The notes: generated by a model from the letters alone, not told the origin. A DNA stretch of 64,000 bases from Fasciola hepatica (GCA_948099385.1 CANUEZ040000165.1:4476501-4540500); one strand, 5' to 3'. Shown: positions 31,270-45,240, counted from the first letter of the stretch. Program-made: numbers and translations.

Positions 31270-32460
31270 ATGCGGAAATGCGTGACATTAACTGTGAATG
31301 GCCATCTGGTAACTCTGCAGCTGGACACGGCATCGGACATTACAATCATTTCACGCTCAACTTGGGTTGCTCTTGGTGAGCCCTCGTACAATGCCACAAA
31401 CCGGGTTGCCCGAAATGCCACGGGTCAACAAATACCATTCCTTGGAGAGCTAGAATATGAGTTTCATTTTCGTGACCACTGTGGTAATGGCATTTGTTAT
31501 ATATTAATCGCTAACAATTCAGATCTCCTCGATATTGACTGGATTAATAAGCTTCAGTTATGGGATGTACCTTTCAGTTCCATTTGTGACTCAAATAACC
31601 CGACTTCACTGTCACGCTCGCCCTCACCAGATGTATGCGACGTTGCAAACATTACCAACACTCCAACAGTTGAAGATATCCAGGAGAAGCACGCCGAAAT
31701 ATTTCAGCTAGGCTTGGGATTGTGCACCAAAGCTAAAGCCATCCTTTATCTAAAACCCGGATCTAAACCAGTTTTTCGCCCAAAACGGCCTGTTCCATAC
31801 GCCCCTTTGAAATCAATAGATCAGGAACTCGAAAGACTGCAGACAGCAGGAGTACTTACACAAGTTAATTATTCCGCTTGGGCCGCACCAATTGTGGTGG
31901 TTCGGAAGGCAGATAGTTCGGCTCACATATGTGCCGATTTCTCTACTGGACTTAATGATTGCCTAGAAACACATCAGTATCCGCTACCGACCCCGAAAGA
32001 TTTGTTTCCTAAACTTAACGGAGGTAAAATATGCTCAAAAATCGATTTATCTGATGCCTACCTTCAGGTTGAAGTGGATAATGCATGCAAAGAGTTTCTG
32101 ACTATTAATATCCACCGCGGTTTGTATCAATACAATAGAATGCCACTCGGAGTAAAGTGCACTTCAGCCATACTTCAGCAGATCATTGACACAATGCTGA
32201 CTGACCTTCCATTCGCACTGGCCTAAGTGGATGATATTGCCATTGTTAGTGAGTCTAGAGCTGAACATGTGCAACATTTGAACGAAGTACTACATAAAAA
32301 CCAACTTTTCGGACTCAAGTTATATATCGCGAAATGCTCATTTCTTCTCCCAAGCATACAATTTCTCGGCTTTATCATTGATAAAAACGGACGACGCCCA
32401 GACCCCTGCAAGGTGGCACCTATTAACCAAATGCCTGCACCCAAAAACAAAGTGGAATAG
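31270..32460 (+). pseudogene. pol: Gypsy protease and reverse transcriptase, copy 1
   Basis: Protease near residue 17: LQLDTASDITIIS, with D-T-A in place of the usual D-T-G. RT from about residue 165: FRPKRPVPYAPL, GVLTQVNYSAWAAPIVVV, SKIDLSDAYLQVEV (first catalytic Asp) and YNRMPLGVKCTSAILQQ. The Tyr codon of the Y-V-D-D box is replaced by TAA (32,224-32,226), after which VDDIAIVS and FLGFIIDKNGRRPDP continue in the same frame to a TAG at 32,458. All four copies carry both stops. RT would copy element RNA into DNA. As written it is truncated inside its active site. Confidence 0.85.
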
Positions 32461-34348
32461 CAATCCCTCCTCGGTCTTGTAAACTGAGAATAATTTCATT
32501 CCAAACATGCACAATATTAGAGCCCCATTGAACGCCTTACTGAAACGGGATTCCGAATGGCGATGGTCAAAAGACTGTCAATCATCCCTTGACGAATTGA
32601 AGCAGTTGTTGACATCCACCCTGATGCTGACTCACTGTGATCCCTGTTTACCCATAATCGTCGCTGCAGACGCCTCCGAATACGGCATTGGAGCAGTGCT
32701 ACTCCATAAATTTCCAGATGACTCAAAGAAGGCAGTGTCCCACGCCTCTCGGGCGTTTATAAACGCCGAACGAAATTACGGTCAGACAGAGAAAGAAGGC
32801 CTGGCGTTGGTATTCGCAGTTCAAAAATTCCATAAATTTCTTCATGGTAGACGTTTTACCTTGTGTACTGATCACAAACCACTATTAGCCATCTTTGGCA
32901 CAAAAAAGGCATTCCTCTTCATACCGCAAACCGACTACAACGATGGGCAACGGTACTACTTGGTTGTCTTTGTGATTAAGTACATCCGCACAGACAGTTT
33001 CGGACATGCTAACGCATTATCTCGCCTAATACAAAGAAATTCAGCTAGTCAACCTGGTGAAGACTTGGTTATATCCTCAGTTGAAGTTGATTCTGAAGTC
33101 AAGCAGATGTTTCGTGAGTCAATCCGTAATCTGCCTGTCCCGTTCACTATGATACAAAGCGAAACTGAACCAGACCTTGATCTTCAGCGAATAATTCATT
33201 TTCTGAAAACTGGCTTGCCTCAAAATATCACCGATCAATTTTATCGTTGGAAACATGCACTCACAGTAGTAGACAGATGCCTAATGTTGTCTGAACGCAT
33301 GGTGATTCCTAAGACGTTACAAACCAGAGTGCTGAGGCAATTGCATAGTGGTCATCCGGGTATCACACGTACGAAAGCACTAGCTCGAAGTTATGCTTGC
33401 TGGCCCACCATTGACAAGCAGATTGAAGAGTGCGTTAGATGTTGTGAAGATTGTTCAACGGCTGCTAAGGCGCCCATCAAGGTTCTGCTACACTCTTGGC
33501 CGTTACCCACAGGGCCTTGAAAAGGGGTTCACGTCGACTTTGCAGGTCCAATGAATCAACAGTATTTCATAGTAATAGTTGATGCTTACTCGAAATGGCC
33601 AGAAATATTTCCTGTGAAAACTATCTCTTCTTCAAGCACCATTGTCATCTTGAGACGTCTTTTCGCACAATTTGGGATTCCCGAAACCCTAGTTAGGGAT
33701 AACGGGGTCCAGCTTACCTCCACTGAGTTCATTACCTTCTGCCAATCCATGACAGTTGGGCACGTACGGAGTCCAGTTTATCACCCTCAATCAAACGGTC
33801 AAGCGGAACGCTTTGTAGACACACTGAAACGGGCTTTCAAAAAGCTGCAAGGGGAAGGAAGCATACAAAAGATACTTGACAACTTCCTGGTGACGTATCG
33901 CTCAACTCCTAACGCATCAGCCCCAAACAATGCCTCCACGGCAGAAGCCTTCCTTGGCAGACACATGCGAATACAGTTAGATGCCATATACCCTACGGTC
34001 ACACCAAGTTTTCGAAACGAACATATGGAAAGGCGCTTCAACAGATATCATGGTGCAAGGCCACGCACCTTCAGCAAAGGGGATCATGCTTACGTTCTCG
34101 ATTTTCGTCACCCTTCAAGACAATGGATGCCAAGAGTAATTGCTAGCCGACTGGGTAATGTGATATATGGTGTTCGGTTAAACAATGGAACAGCCAAACG
34201 ACATGTCAACCACATCAGGAAACGTTACAGCGCGACAGCCGTAGATGAGAAGAACGAGGTAGAACTTCCACTACATGTGCTTTTTGGATACCTTTGCATT
34301 ACCAGTCACAGAGAAGAAAATGGCATCACCTGGGCCACCAAGTTCTGA
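32461..34348 (+). pseudogene. pol: Gypsy RNase H and integrase, copy 1
   Basis: Stops and a shift at 32,480-32,500 separate this part from RT. RNase H: IIVAADASEYGIGAVL, EKEGLALVFAVQKFHKFLHG and TDHKPLLAIFG supply the Asp-Glu-Asp set. Integrase zinc module: LHSGHPGITRTKAL then CVRCCEDC. A TGA after LPTGP (33,518-33,520) precedes HVDFAGP. The catalytic core has VRDNGVQLTS and SNGQAERFVDTL with 35 residues between Asp and Glu, a D,D35E pattern, then a C-terminal SRLGNVIYGVRLNN block of GPY/F type. No chromodomain is seen. Confidence 0.85.
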
Positions 34349-34448
34349 CTGTTTTAACGAGCGACGATACTCAGCGCGGTCCCGGTCCCCCATTAAAAGA
34401 CTTTCCGTTGATCGCTATAAAAATTCTTACGAGTCGACCTCTATTTGC

Positions 34449-34457
34449 GGGGGGAGG
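34449..34457 (+). promoter_or_regulatory. Polypurine tract before LTR 2
   Basis: GGGGGGAGG immediately abuts the LTR start at 34,458, as expected for the plus-strand primer of an LTR retrotransposon. It recurs at 39,106, 43,763 and 48,420. It fixes the 3' LTR start and supports reading the LTR as beginning T/CGAACGG. Confidence 0.75.
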
Positions 34458-34884
34458 CGAACGGACTGTCAGCTGACGCTTTGCGTATGCATACACACCT
34501 ACACATCCAAACAAGTCCGCGTACGCGTACGCTCACACGAAACAGTGTTTGTACTGTCCGGTTATTCGCGAAGCCGCAATCGCTCATTTTGTATTGATTT
34601 CCTTTTATCGACCTATTGTATTAGACGTGCCTGTATGTCACTTTCATGTTCATTCATAAAAAGACCTACTCAATGATCGGATGTTCTGTGCCTCCTATCA
34701 TCATCATCATCATTGTACAGCGTTAAACAGTAGGGCAAGCCCCACTGACCACTGCCTTTCTCACCATGTTGCACGTTGAATTAAAAAGTATGAATATACA
34801 AGATGGACAGGGAGTGGACCTACATGGGTGGGAAAAGAAAGGAATGCCCTAGTAGCAATGCCTCCTAGCAATTGGGTCATAACA
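34458..34884 (+). repeat. LTR 2, mosaic, with RTE-I insert
   Basis: To the left of the insert it matches LTR 5 (CTGACGCTTTG, CCGGTTATTCG). From the insert rightward it matches LTR 1, including the insert (34,698-34,858), the 9-bp duplication and GCAATTGGGTCATAACA. It is a hybrid of 3' and 5' LTRs. Confidence 0.85.
34698..34858 (-). mobile_element. RTE-I 3' fragment in LTR 2
   Basis: Identical, as far as I can see, to the insert at 30,041-30,201, with the same flanking TGCCTCCTA duplications. It was copied with the LTR rather than inserted anew. Confidence 0.9.
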
Positions 34885-34901
34885 GATATTGGAGACGGGA
34901 A

Positions 34902-35917
34902 ATGGCAGATCAATCTGAACTCGTCAAAACGTTGCATCAACAGTAAAAGGCAATCTTGGAACAACAACGGCAACAGACGAAGATGATAGAATTATTAACA
35001 GCACACTTCGTTTCTGGTAATGTCACAAGCAATGATCAGTCGTCGGTAACGAAACTGAAAGAATCACTCGCTGCCAGCACTCAGGAATTCAGTTACGACG
35101 CGGAAAATGGGATTACTTTCATTTCGTGGTACAGACGATACGATGTTTTTTGGTTGACGGTGCATCTTTGGACGAGCAATCGAAAGTGCGTTTACTTATG
35201 CAAGAGCTGGGACCTACAGAACACACTCAGTATTGCAATTACATTCTGCCACAACATCCTCGAGATTTTCCGGTGAAGGAAACAGTGTCTAATCTGAGCT
35301 CAATCTTTGGCGAAAGGTCGTCATTGTTCAATGTACGATACAATTGCCTCAAAATAGCCAGAAACTCGGCCGAAGAAATAGTCACCTACGCTGGTCGGGT
35401 CAACAAAGAGTGTGAACGTTTTAAACTTAAAGAAATCACAGACGATCAATTCAAATCACTGATTTTCCTCGCTGGGTTGACATCTGCTGATGATGCCGAA
35501 CTGCGCACGACGCTGCTGGCAAAGCTGGACTCTGCAGAAAAACAGTCCGTGCAAGATCTAACTGCTGAATATATCAGACTAATGAACTTAAAAGAAGATT
35601 CTACAATGATCCAGCACGTATCACCGTCTACCGAAAATACGATTGTAGAAAAAATAACTGGAAACTGTTTTACAACCTCGCGAAACGCGTGCAATGACAC
35701 CATTCCAACGATCGCCCTCTGCCTGCTGGAACTGTGGAGAATGGCTTTTTGTTCGATTTTGTCGTTACCGGACACATTTTTGCCAGGAGTATGGACGTAT
35801 GGGGCACAGAGAAGGAGCTTTTGGACGTTCAAAAAACAGAAGACCTGTGAATAACTTCGGTGCATTTCGTCGCATCAGGCACCAGTCAAACGCCGTATTT
35901 GCAGCCACGAGCCCTTA
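34902..35917 (+). pseudogene. gag: Gypsy gag, copy 2
   Basis: Same sequence, early TAA (34,944-34,946) and two frameshifts as copy 1. Confidence 0.8.
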
Positions 35918-35926
35918 ACTCAACCA

Positions 35927-37117
35927 ATGCGGAAATGCGTGACATTAACTGTGAATGGCCATCTGGTAACTCTGCAGCTGGACACGGCATCGGACATTAC
36001 AATCATTTCACGCTCAACTTGGGTTGCTCTTGGTGAGCCCTCGTACAATGCCACAAACCGGGTTGCCCGAAATGCCACGGGTCAACAAATACCATTCCTT
36101 GGAGAGCTAGAATATGAGTTTCATTTTCGTGACCACTGTGGTAATGGCATTTGTTATATATTAATCGCTAACAATTCAGATCTCCTCGATATTGACTGGA
36201 TTAATAAGCTTCAGTTATGGGATGTACCTTTCAGTTCCATTTGTGACTCAAATAACCCGACTTCACTGTCACGCTCGCCCTCACCAGATGTATGCGACGT
36301 TGCAAACATTACCAACACTCCAACAGTTGAAGATATCCAGGAGAAGCACGCCGAAATATTTCAGCTAGGCTTGGGATTGTGCACCAAAGCTAAAGCCATC
36401 CTTTATCTAAAACCCGGATCTAAACCAGTTTTTCGCCCAAAACGGCCTGTTCCATACGCCCCTTTGAAATCAATAGATCAGGAACTCGAAAGACTGCAGA
36501 CAGCAGGAGTACTTACACAAGTTAATTATTCCGCTTGGGCCGCACCAATTGTGGTGGTTCGGAAGGCAGATAGTTCGGCTCACATATGTGCCGATTTCTC
36601 TACTGGACTTAATGATTGCCTAGAAACACATCAGTATCCGCTACCGACCCCGAAAGATTTGTTTCCTAAACTTAACGGAGGTAAAATATGCTCAAAAATC
36701 GATTTATCTGATGCCTACCTTCAGGTTGAAGTGGATAATGCATGCAAAGAGTTTCTGACTATTAATATCCACCGCGGTTTGTATCAATACAATAGAATGC
36801 CACTCGGAGTAAAGTGCACTTCAGCCATACTTCAGCAGATCATTGACACAATGCTGACTGACCTTCCATTCGCACTGGCCTAAGTGGATGATATTGCCAT
36901 TGTTAGTGAGTCTAGAGCTGAACATGTGCAACATTTGAACGAAGTACTACATAAAAACCAACTTTTCGGACTCAAGTTATATATCGCGAAATGCTCATTT
37001 CTTCTCCCAAGCATACAATTTCTCGGCTTTATCATTGATAAAAACGGACGACGCCCAGACCCCTGCAAGGTGGCACCTATTAACCAAATGCCTGCACCCA
37101 AAAACAAAGTGGAATAG
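35927..37117 (+). pseudogene. pol: Gypsy protease and RT, copy 2
   Basis: Identical to copy 1 in translation, including TAA at 36,881-36,883 in the Y-V-D-D box. Position 36,366 is T, as in copy 1. Confidence 0.85.
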
Positions 37118-39005
37118 CAATCCCTCCTCGGTCTTGTAAACTGAGAATAATTTCATTCCAAACATGCACAATATTAGAGCCCCATTGAACGCCTTACTGA
37201 AACGGGATTCCGAATGGCGATGGTCAAAAGACTGTCAATCATCCCTTGACGAATTGAAGCAGTTGTTGACATCCACCCTGATGCTGACTCACTGTGATCC
37301 CTGTTTACCCATAATCGTCGCTGCAGACGCCTCCGAATACGGCATTGGAGCAGTGCTACTCCATAAATTTCCAGATGACTCAAAGAAGGCAGTGTCCCAC
37401 GCCTCTCGGGCGTTTATAAACGCCGAACGAAATTACGGTCAGACAGAGAAAGAAGGCCTGGCGTTGGTATTCGCAGTTCAAAAATTCCATAAATTTCTTC
37501 ATGGTAGACGTTTTACCTTGTGTACTGATCACAAACCACTATTAGCCATCTTTGGCACAAAAAAGGCATTCCTCTTCATACCGCAAACCGACTACAACGA
37601 TGGGCAACGGTACTACTTGGTTGTCTTTGTGATTAAGTACATCCGCACAGACAGTTTCGGACATGCTAACGCATTATCTCGCCTAATACAAAGAAATTCA
37701 GCTAGTCAACCTGGTGAAGACTTGGTTATATCCTCAGTTGAAGTTGATTCTGAAGTCAAGCAGATGTTTCGTGAGTCAATCCGTAATCTGCCTGTCCCGT
37801 TCACTATGATACAAAGCGAAACTGAACCAGACCTTGATCTTCAGCGAATAATTCATTTTCTGAAAACTGGCTTGCCTCAAAATATCACCGATCAATTTTA
37901 TCGTTGGAAACATGCACTCACAGTAGTAGACAGATGCCTAATGTTGTCTGAACGCATGGTGATTCCTAAGACGTTACAAACCAGAGTGCTGAGGCAATTG
38001 CATAGTGGTCATCCGGGTATCACACGTACGAAAGCACTAGCTCGAAGTTATGCTTGCTGGCCCACCATTGACAAGCAGATTGAAGAGTGCGTTAGATGTT
38101 GTGAAGATTGTTCAACGGCTGCTAAGGCGCCCATCAAGGTTCTGCTACACTCTTGGCCGTTACCCACAGGGCCTTGAAAAGGGGTTCACGTCGACTTTGC
38201 AGGTCCAATGAATCAACAGTATTTCATAGTAATAGTTGATGCTTACTCGAAATGGCCAGAAATATTTCCTGTGAAAACTATCTCTTCTTCAAGCACCATT
38301 GTCATCTTGAGACGTCTTTTCGCACAATTTGGGATTCCCGAAACCCTAGTTAGGGATAACGGGGTCCAGCTTACCTCCACTGAGTTCATTACCTTCTGCC
38401 AATCCATGACAGTTGGGCACGTACGGAGTCCAGTTTATCACCCTCAATCAAACGGTCAAGCGGAACGCTTTGTAGACACACTGAAACGGGCTTTCAAAAA
38501 GCTGCAAGGGGAAGGAAGCATACAAAAGATACTTGACAACTTCCTGGTGACGTATCGCTCAACTCCTAACGCATCAGCCCCAAACAATGCCTCCACGGCA
38601 GAAGCCTTCCTTGGCAGACACATGCGAATACAGTTAGATGCCATATACCCTACGGTCACACCAAGTTTTCGAAACGAACATATGGAAAGGCGCTTCAACA
38701 GATATCATGGTGCAAGGCCACGCACCTTCAGCAAAGGGGATCATGCTTACGTTCTCGATTTTCGTCACCCTTCAAGACAATGGATGCCAAGAGTAATTGC
38801 TAGCCGACTGGGTAATGTGATATATGGTGTTCGGTTAAACAATGGAACAGCCAAACGACATGTCAACCACATCAGGAAACGTTACAGCGCGACAGCCGTA
38901 GATGAGAAGAACGAGGTAGAACTTCCACTACATGTGCTTTTTGGATACCTTTGCATTACCAGTCACAGAGAAGAAAATGGCATCACCTGGGCCACCAAGT
39001 TCTGA
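37118..39005 (+). pseudogene. pol: Gypsy RNase H and integrase, copy 2
   Basis: Same domains, same stops and the same TGA before the integrase core as copy 1. Confidence 0.85.
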
Positions 39006-39114
39006 CTGTTTTAACGAGCGACGATACTCAGCGCGGTCCCGGTCCCCCATTAAAAGACTTTCCGTTGATCGCTATAAAAATTCTTACGAGTCGACCTCTA
39101 TTTGCGGGGGGAGG

Positions 39115-39541
39115 CGAACGGACTGTCAGCTGACGCTTTGCGTATGCATACACACCTACACATCCAAACAAGTCCGCGTACGCGTACGCTCACACGAAAC
39201 AGTGTTTGTACTGTCCGGTTATTCGCGAAGCCGCAATCGCTCATTTTGTATTGATTTCCTTTTATCGACCTATTGTATTAGACGTGCCTGTATGTCACTT
39301 TCATGTTCATTCATAAAAAGACCTACTCAATGATCGGATGTTCTGTGCCTCCTATCATCATCATCATCATTGTACAGCGTTAAACAGTAGGGCAAGCCCC
39401 ACTGACCACTGCCTTTCTCACCATGTTGCACGTTGAATTAAAAAGTATGAATATACAAGATGGACAGGGAGTGGACCTACATGGGTGGGAAAAGAAAGGA
39501 ATGCCCTAGTAGCAATGCCTCCTAGCAATTGGGTCATAACA
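39115..39541 (+). repeat. LTR 3, mosaic, with RTE-I insert
   Basis: Same mosaic as LTR 2: LTR 5-type left part, LTR 1-type right part, RTE-I insert at 39,355-39,515. Confidence 0.85.
39355..39515 (-). mobile_element. RTE-I 3' fragment in LTR 3
   Basis: Copy of the insert in LTR 1, with the same 9-bp flanks. Confidence 0.9.
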
Positions 39542-39558
39542 GATATTGGAGACGGGAA

Positions 39559-40574
39559 ATGGCAGATCAATCTGAACTCGTCAAAACGTTGCATCAACAG
39601 TAAAAGGCAATCTTGGAACAACAACGGCAACAGACGAAGATGATAGAATTATTAACAGCACACTTCGTTTCTGGTAATGTCACAAGCAATGATCAGTCGT
39701 CGGTAACGAAACTGAAAGAATCACTCGCTGCCAGCACTCAGGAATTCAGTTACGACGCGGAAAATGGGATTACTTTCATTTCGTGGTACAGACGATACGA
39801 TGTTTTTTGGTTGACGGTGCATCTTTGGACGAGCAATCGAAAGTGCGTTTACTTATGCAAGAGCTGGGACCTACAGAACACACTCAGTATTGCAATTACA
39901 TTCTGCCACAACATCCTCGAGATTTTCCGGTGAAGGAAACAGTGTCTAATCTGAGCTCAATCTTTGGCGAAAGGTCGTCATTGTTCAATGTACGATACAA
40001 TTGCCTCAAAATAGCCAGAAACTCGGCCGAAGAAATAGTCACCTACGCTGGTCGGGTCAACAAAGAGTGTGAACGTTTTAAACTTAAAGAAATCACAGAC
40101 GATCAATTCAAATCACTGATTTTCCTCGCTGGGTTGACATCTGCTGATGATGCCGAACTGCGCACGACGCTGCTGGCAAAGCTGGACTCTGCAGAAAAAC
40201 AGTCCGTGCAAGATCTAACTGCTGAATATATCAGACTAATGAACTTAAAAGAAGATTCTACAATGATCCAGCACGTATCACCGTCTACCGAAAATACGAT
40301 TGTAGAAAAAATAACTGGAAACTGTTTTACAACCTCGCGAAACGCGTGCAATGACACCATTCCAACGATCGCCCTCTGCCTGCTGGAACTGTGGAGAATG
40401 GCTTTTTGTTCGATTTTGTCGTTACCGGACACATTTTTGCCAGGAGTATGGACGTATGGGGCACAGAGAAGGAGCTTTTGGACGTTCAAAAAACAGAAGA
40501 CCTGTGAATAACTTCGGTGCATTTCGTCGCATCAGGCACCAGTCAAACGCCGTATTTGCAGCCACGAGCCCTTA
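39559..40574 (+). pseudogene. gag: Gypsy gag, copy 3
   Basis: Same defects as copy 1; early TAA at 39,601-39,603. Confidence 0.8.
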
Positions 40575-40583
40575 ACTCAACCA

Positions 40584-41774
40584 ATGCGGAAATGCGTGAC
40601 ATTAACTGTGAATGGCCATCTGGTAACTCTGCAGCTGGACACGGCATCGGACATTACAATCATTTCACGCTCAACTTGGGTTGCTCTTGGTGAGCCCTCG
40701 TACAATGCCACAAACCGGGTTGCCCGAAATGCCACGGGTCAACAAATACCATTCCTTGGAGAGCTAGAATATGAGTTTCATTTTCGTGACCACTGTGGTA
40801 ATGGCATTTGTTATATATTAATCGCTAACAATTCAGATCTCCTCGATATTGACTGGATTAATAAGCTTCAGTTATGGGATGTACCTTTCAGTTCCATTTG
40901 TGACTCAAATAACCCGACTTCACTGTCACGCTCGCCCTCACCAGATGTATGCGACGTTGCAAACATTACCAACACTCCAACAGTTGAAGATATCCAGGAG
41001 AAGCACGCCGAAATATTTCAGCCAGGCTTGGGATTGTGCACCAAAGCTAAAGCCATCCTTTATCTAAAACCCGGATCTAAACCAGTTTTTCGCCCAAAAC
41101 GGCCTGTTCCATACGCCCCTTTGAAATCAATAGATCAGGAACTCGAAAGACTGCAGACAGCAGGAGTACTTACACAAGTTAATTATTCCGCTTGGGCCGC
41201 ACCAATTGTGGTGGTTCGGAAGGCAGATAGTTCGGCTCACATATGTGCCGATTTCTCTACTGGACTTAATGATTGCCTAGAAACACATCAGTATCCGCTA
41301 CCGACCCCGAAAGATTTGTTTCCTAAACTTAACGGAGGTAAAATATGCTCAAAAATCGATTTATCTGATGCCTACCTTCAGGTTGAAGTGGATAATGCAT
41401 GCAAAGAGTTTCTGACTATTAATATCCACCGCGGTTTGTATCAATACAATAGAATGCCACTCGGAGTAAAGTGCACTTCAGCCATACTTCAGCAGATCAT
41501 TGACACAATGCTGACTGACCTTCCATTCGCACTGGCCTAAGTGGATGATATTGCCATTGTTAGTGAGTCTAGAGCTGAACATGTGCAACATTTGAACGAA
41601 GTACTACATAAAAACCAACTTTTCGGACTCAAGTTATATATCGCGAAATGCTCATTTCTTCTCCCAAGCATACAATTTCTCGGCTTTATCATTGATAAAA
41701 ACGGACGACGCCCAGACCCCTGCAAGGTGGCACCTATTAACCAAATGCCTGCACCCAAAAACAAAGTGGAATAG
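40584..41774 (+). pseudogene. pol: Gypsy protease and RT, copy 3
   Basis: As copy 1, but C at 41,023 changes a Leu to Pro (FQPGLGLC), shared with copy 4. TAA at 41,538-41,540 in the Y-V-D-D box. Confidence 0.85.
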
Positions 41775-43662
41775 CAATCCCTCCTCGGTCTTGTAAACTG
41801 AGAATAATTTCATTCCAAACATGCACAATATTAGAGCCCCATTGAACGCCTTACTGAAACGGGATTCCGAATGGCGATGGTCAAAAGACTGTCAATCATC
41901 CCTTGACGAATTGAAGCAGTTGTTGACATCCACCCTGATGCTGACTCACTGTGATCCCTGTTTACCCATAATCGTCGCTGCAGACGCCTCCGAATACGGC
42001 ATTGGAGCAGTGCTACTCCATAAATTTCCAGATGACTCAAAGAAGGCAGTGTCCCACGCCTCTCGGGCGTTTATAAACGCCGAACGAAATTACGGTCAGA
42101 CAGAGAAAGAAGGCCTGGCGTTGGTATTCGCAGTTCAAAAATTCCATAAATTTCTTCATGGTAGACGTTTTACCTTGTGTACTGATCACAAACCACTATT
42201 AGCCATCTTTGGCACAAAAAAGGCATTCCTCTTCATACCGCAAACCGACTACAACGATGGGCAACGGTACTACTTGGTTGTCTTTGTGATTAAGTACATC
42301 CGCACAGACAGTTTCGGACATGCTAACGCATTATCTCGCCTAATACAAAGAAATTCAGCTAGTCAACCTGGTGAAGACTTGGTTATATCCTCAGTTGAAG
42401 TTGATTCTGAAGTCAAGCAGATGTTTCGTGAGTCAATCCGTAATCTGCCTGTCCCGTTCACTATGATACAAAGCGAAACTGAACCAGACCTTGATCTTCA
42501 GCGAATAATTCATTTTCTGAAAACTGGCTTGCCTCAAAATATCACCGATCAATTTTATCGTTGGAAACATGCACTCACAGTAGTAGACAGATGCCTAATG
42601 TTGTCTGAACGCATGGTGATTCCTAAGACGTTACAAACCAGAGTGCTGAGGCAATTGCATAGTGGTCATCCGGGTATCACACGTACGAAAGCACTAGCTC
42701 GAAGTTATGCTTGCTGGCCCACCATTGACAAGCAGATTGAAGAGTGCGTTAGATGTTGTGAAGATTGTTCAACGGCTGCTAAGGCGCCCATCAAGGTTCT
42801 GCTACACTCTTGGCCGTTACCCACAGGGCCTTGAAAAGGGGTTCACGTCGACTTTGCAGGTCCAATGAATCAACAGTATTTCATAGTAATAGTTGATGCT
42901 TACTCGAAATGGCCAGAAATATTTCCTGTGAAAACTATCTCTTCTTCAAGCACCATTGTCATCTTGAGACGTCTTTTCGCACAATTTGGGATTCCCGAAA
43001 CCCTAGTTAGGGATAACGGGGTCCAGCTTACCTCCACTGAGTTCATTACCTTCTGCCAATCCATGACAGTTGGGCACGTACGGAGTCCAGTTTATCACCC
43101 TCAATCAAACGGTCAAGCGGAACGCTTTGTAGACACACTGAAACGGGCTTTCAAAAAGCTGCAAGGGGAAGGAAGCATACAAAAGATACTTGACAACTTC
43201 CTGGTGACGTATCGCTCAACTCCTAACGCATCAGCCCCAAACAATGCCTCCACGGCAGAAGCCTTCCTTGGCAGACACATGCGAATACAGTTAGATGCCA
43301 TATACCCTACGGTCACACCAAGTTTTCGAAACGAACATATGGAAAGGCGCTTCAACAGATATCATGGTGCAAGGCCACGCACCTTCAGCAAAGGGGATCA
43401 TGCTTACGTTCTCGATTTTCGTCACCCTTCAAGACAATGGATGCCAAGAGTAATTGCTAGCCGACTGGGTAATGTGATATATGGTGTTCGGTTAAACAAT
43501 GGAACAGCCAAACGACATGTCAACCACATCAGGAAACGTTACAGCGCGACAGCCGTAGATGAGAAGAACGAGGTAGAACTTCCACTACATGTGCTTTTTG
43601 GATACCTTTGCATTACCAGTCACAGAGAAGAAAATGGCATCACCTGGGCCACCAAGTTCTGA
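41775..43662 (+). pseudogene. pol: Gypsy RNase H and integrase, copy 3
   Basis: Same domains and stops as copy 1. Confidence 0.85.
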
Positions 43663-43771
43663 CTGTTTTAACGAGCGACGATACTCAGCGCGGTCCCGGT
43701 CCCCCATTAAAAGACTTTCCGTTGATCGCTATAAAAATTCTTACGAGTCGACCTCTATTTGCGGGGGGAGG

Positions 43772-44198
43772 CGAACGGACTGTCAGCTGACGCTTTGCGT
43801 ATGCATACACACCTACACATCCAAACAAGTCCGCGTACGCGTACGCTCACACGAAACAGTGTTTGTACTGTCCGGTTATTCGCGAAGCCGCAATCGCTCA
43901 TTTTGTATTGATTTCCTTTTATCGACCTATTGTATTAGACGTGCCTGTATGTCACTTTCATGTTCATTCATAAAAAGACCTACTCAATGATCGGATGTTC
44001 TGTGCCTCCTATCATCATCATCATCATTGTACAGCGTTAAACAGTAGGGCAAGCCCCACTGACCACTGCCTTTCTCACCATGTTGCACGTTGAATTAAAA
44101 AGTATGAATATACAAGATGGACAGGGAGTGGACCTACATGGGTGGGAAAAGAAAGGAATGCCCTAGTAGCAATGCCTCCTAGCAATTGGGTCATAACA
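43772..44198 (+). repeat. LTR 4, mosaic, with RTE-I insert
   Basis: Same mosaic as LTRs 2 and 3; RTE-I insert at 44,012-44,172. Confidence 0.85.
44012..44172 (-). mobile_element. RTE-I 3' fragment in LTR 4
   Basis: Copy of the insert in LTR 1, with the same 9-bp flanks. Confidence 0.9.
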
Positions 44199-44215
44199 GA
44201 TATTGGAGACGGGAA

Positions 44216-45231
44216 ATGGCAGATCAATCTGAACTCGTCAAAACGTTGCATCAACAGTAAAAGGCAATCTTGGAACAACAACGGCAACAGACGAAGATGA
44301 TAGAATTATTAACAGCACACTTCGTTTCTGGTAATGTCACAAGCAATGATCAGTCGTCGGTAACGAAACTGAAAGAATCACTCGCTGCCAGCACTCAGGA
44401 ATTCAGTTACGACGCGGAAAATGGGATTACTTTCATTTCGTGGTACAGACGATACGATGTTTTTTGGTTGACGGTGCATCTTTGGACGAGCAATCGAAAG
44501 TGCGTTTACTTATGCAAGAGCTGGGACCTACAGAACACACTCAGTATTGCAATTACATTCTGCCACAACATCCTCGAGATTTTCCGGTGAAGGAAACAGT
44601 GTCTAATCTGAGCTCAATCTTTGGCGAAAGGTCGTCATTGTTCAATGTACGATACAATTGCCTCAAAATAGCCAGAAACTCGGCCGAAGAAATAGTCACC
44701 TACGCTGGTCGGGTCAACAAAGAGTGTGAACGTTTTAAACTTAAAGAAATCACAGACGATCAATTCAAATCACTGATTTTCCTCGCTGGGTTGACATCTG
44801 CTGATGATGCCGAACTGCGCACGACGCTGCTGGCAAAGCTGGACTCTGCAGAAAAACAGTCCGTGCAAGATCTAACTGCTGAATATATCAGACTAATGAA
44901 CTTAAAAGAAGATTCTACAATGATCCAGCACGTATCACCGTCTACCGAAAATACGATTGTAGAAAAAATAACTGGAAACTGTTTTACAACCTCGCGAAAC
45001 GCGTGCAATGACACCATTCCAACGATCGCCCTCTGCCTGCTGGAACTGTGGAGAATGGCTTTTTGTTCGATTTTGTCGTTACCGGACACATTTTTGCCAG
45101 GAGTATGGACGTATGGGGCACAGAGAAGGAGCTTTTGGACGTTCAAAAAACAGAAGACCTGTGAATAACTTCGGTGCATTTCGTCGCATCAGGCACCAGT
45201 CAAACGCCGTATTTGCAGCCACGAGCCCTTA
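44216..45231 (+). pseudogene. gag: Gypsy gag, copy 4
   Basis: Same defects as copy 1; early TAA at 44,258-44,260. Confidence 0.8.
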
Positions 45232-45240
45232 ACTCAACCA

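Noticed and set aside
34275..34676. A 133-codon frame across the end of integrase and the LTR, possibly an envelope-like gene
   Set aside because: It overlaps integrase in another frame and runs through the purine tract and LTR. No signal peptide or membrane segment is seen.
30041..44172. CRISPR-like spacing of short repeats in the array
   Set aside because: The repeats are TCA-tailed RTE fragments 4.6 kb apart in a eukaryotic retrotransposon array; nothing like direct repeats with spacers.
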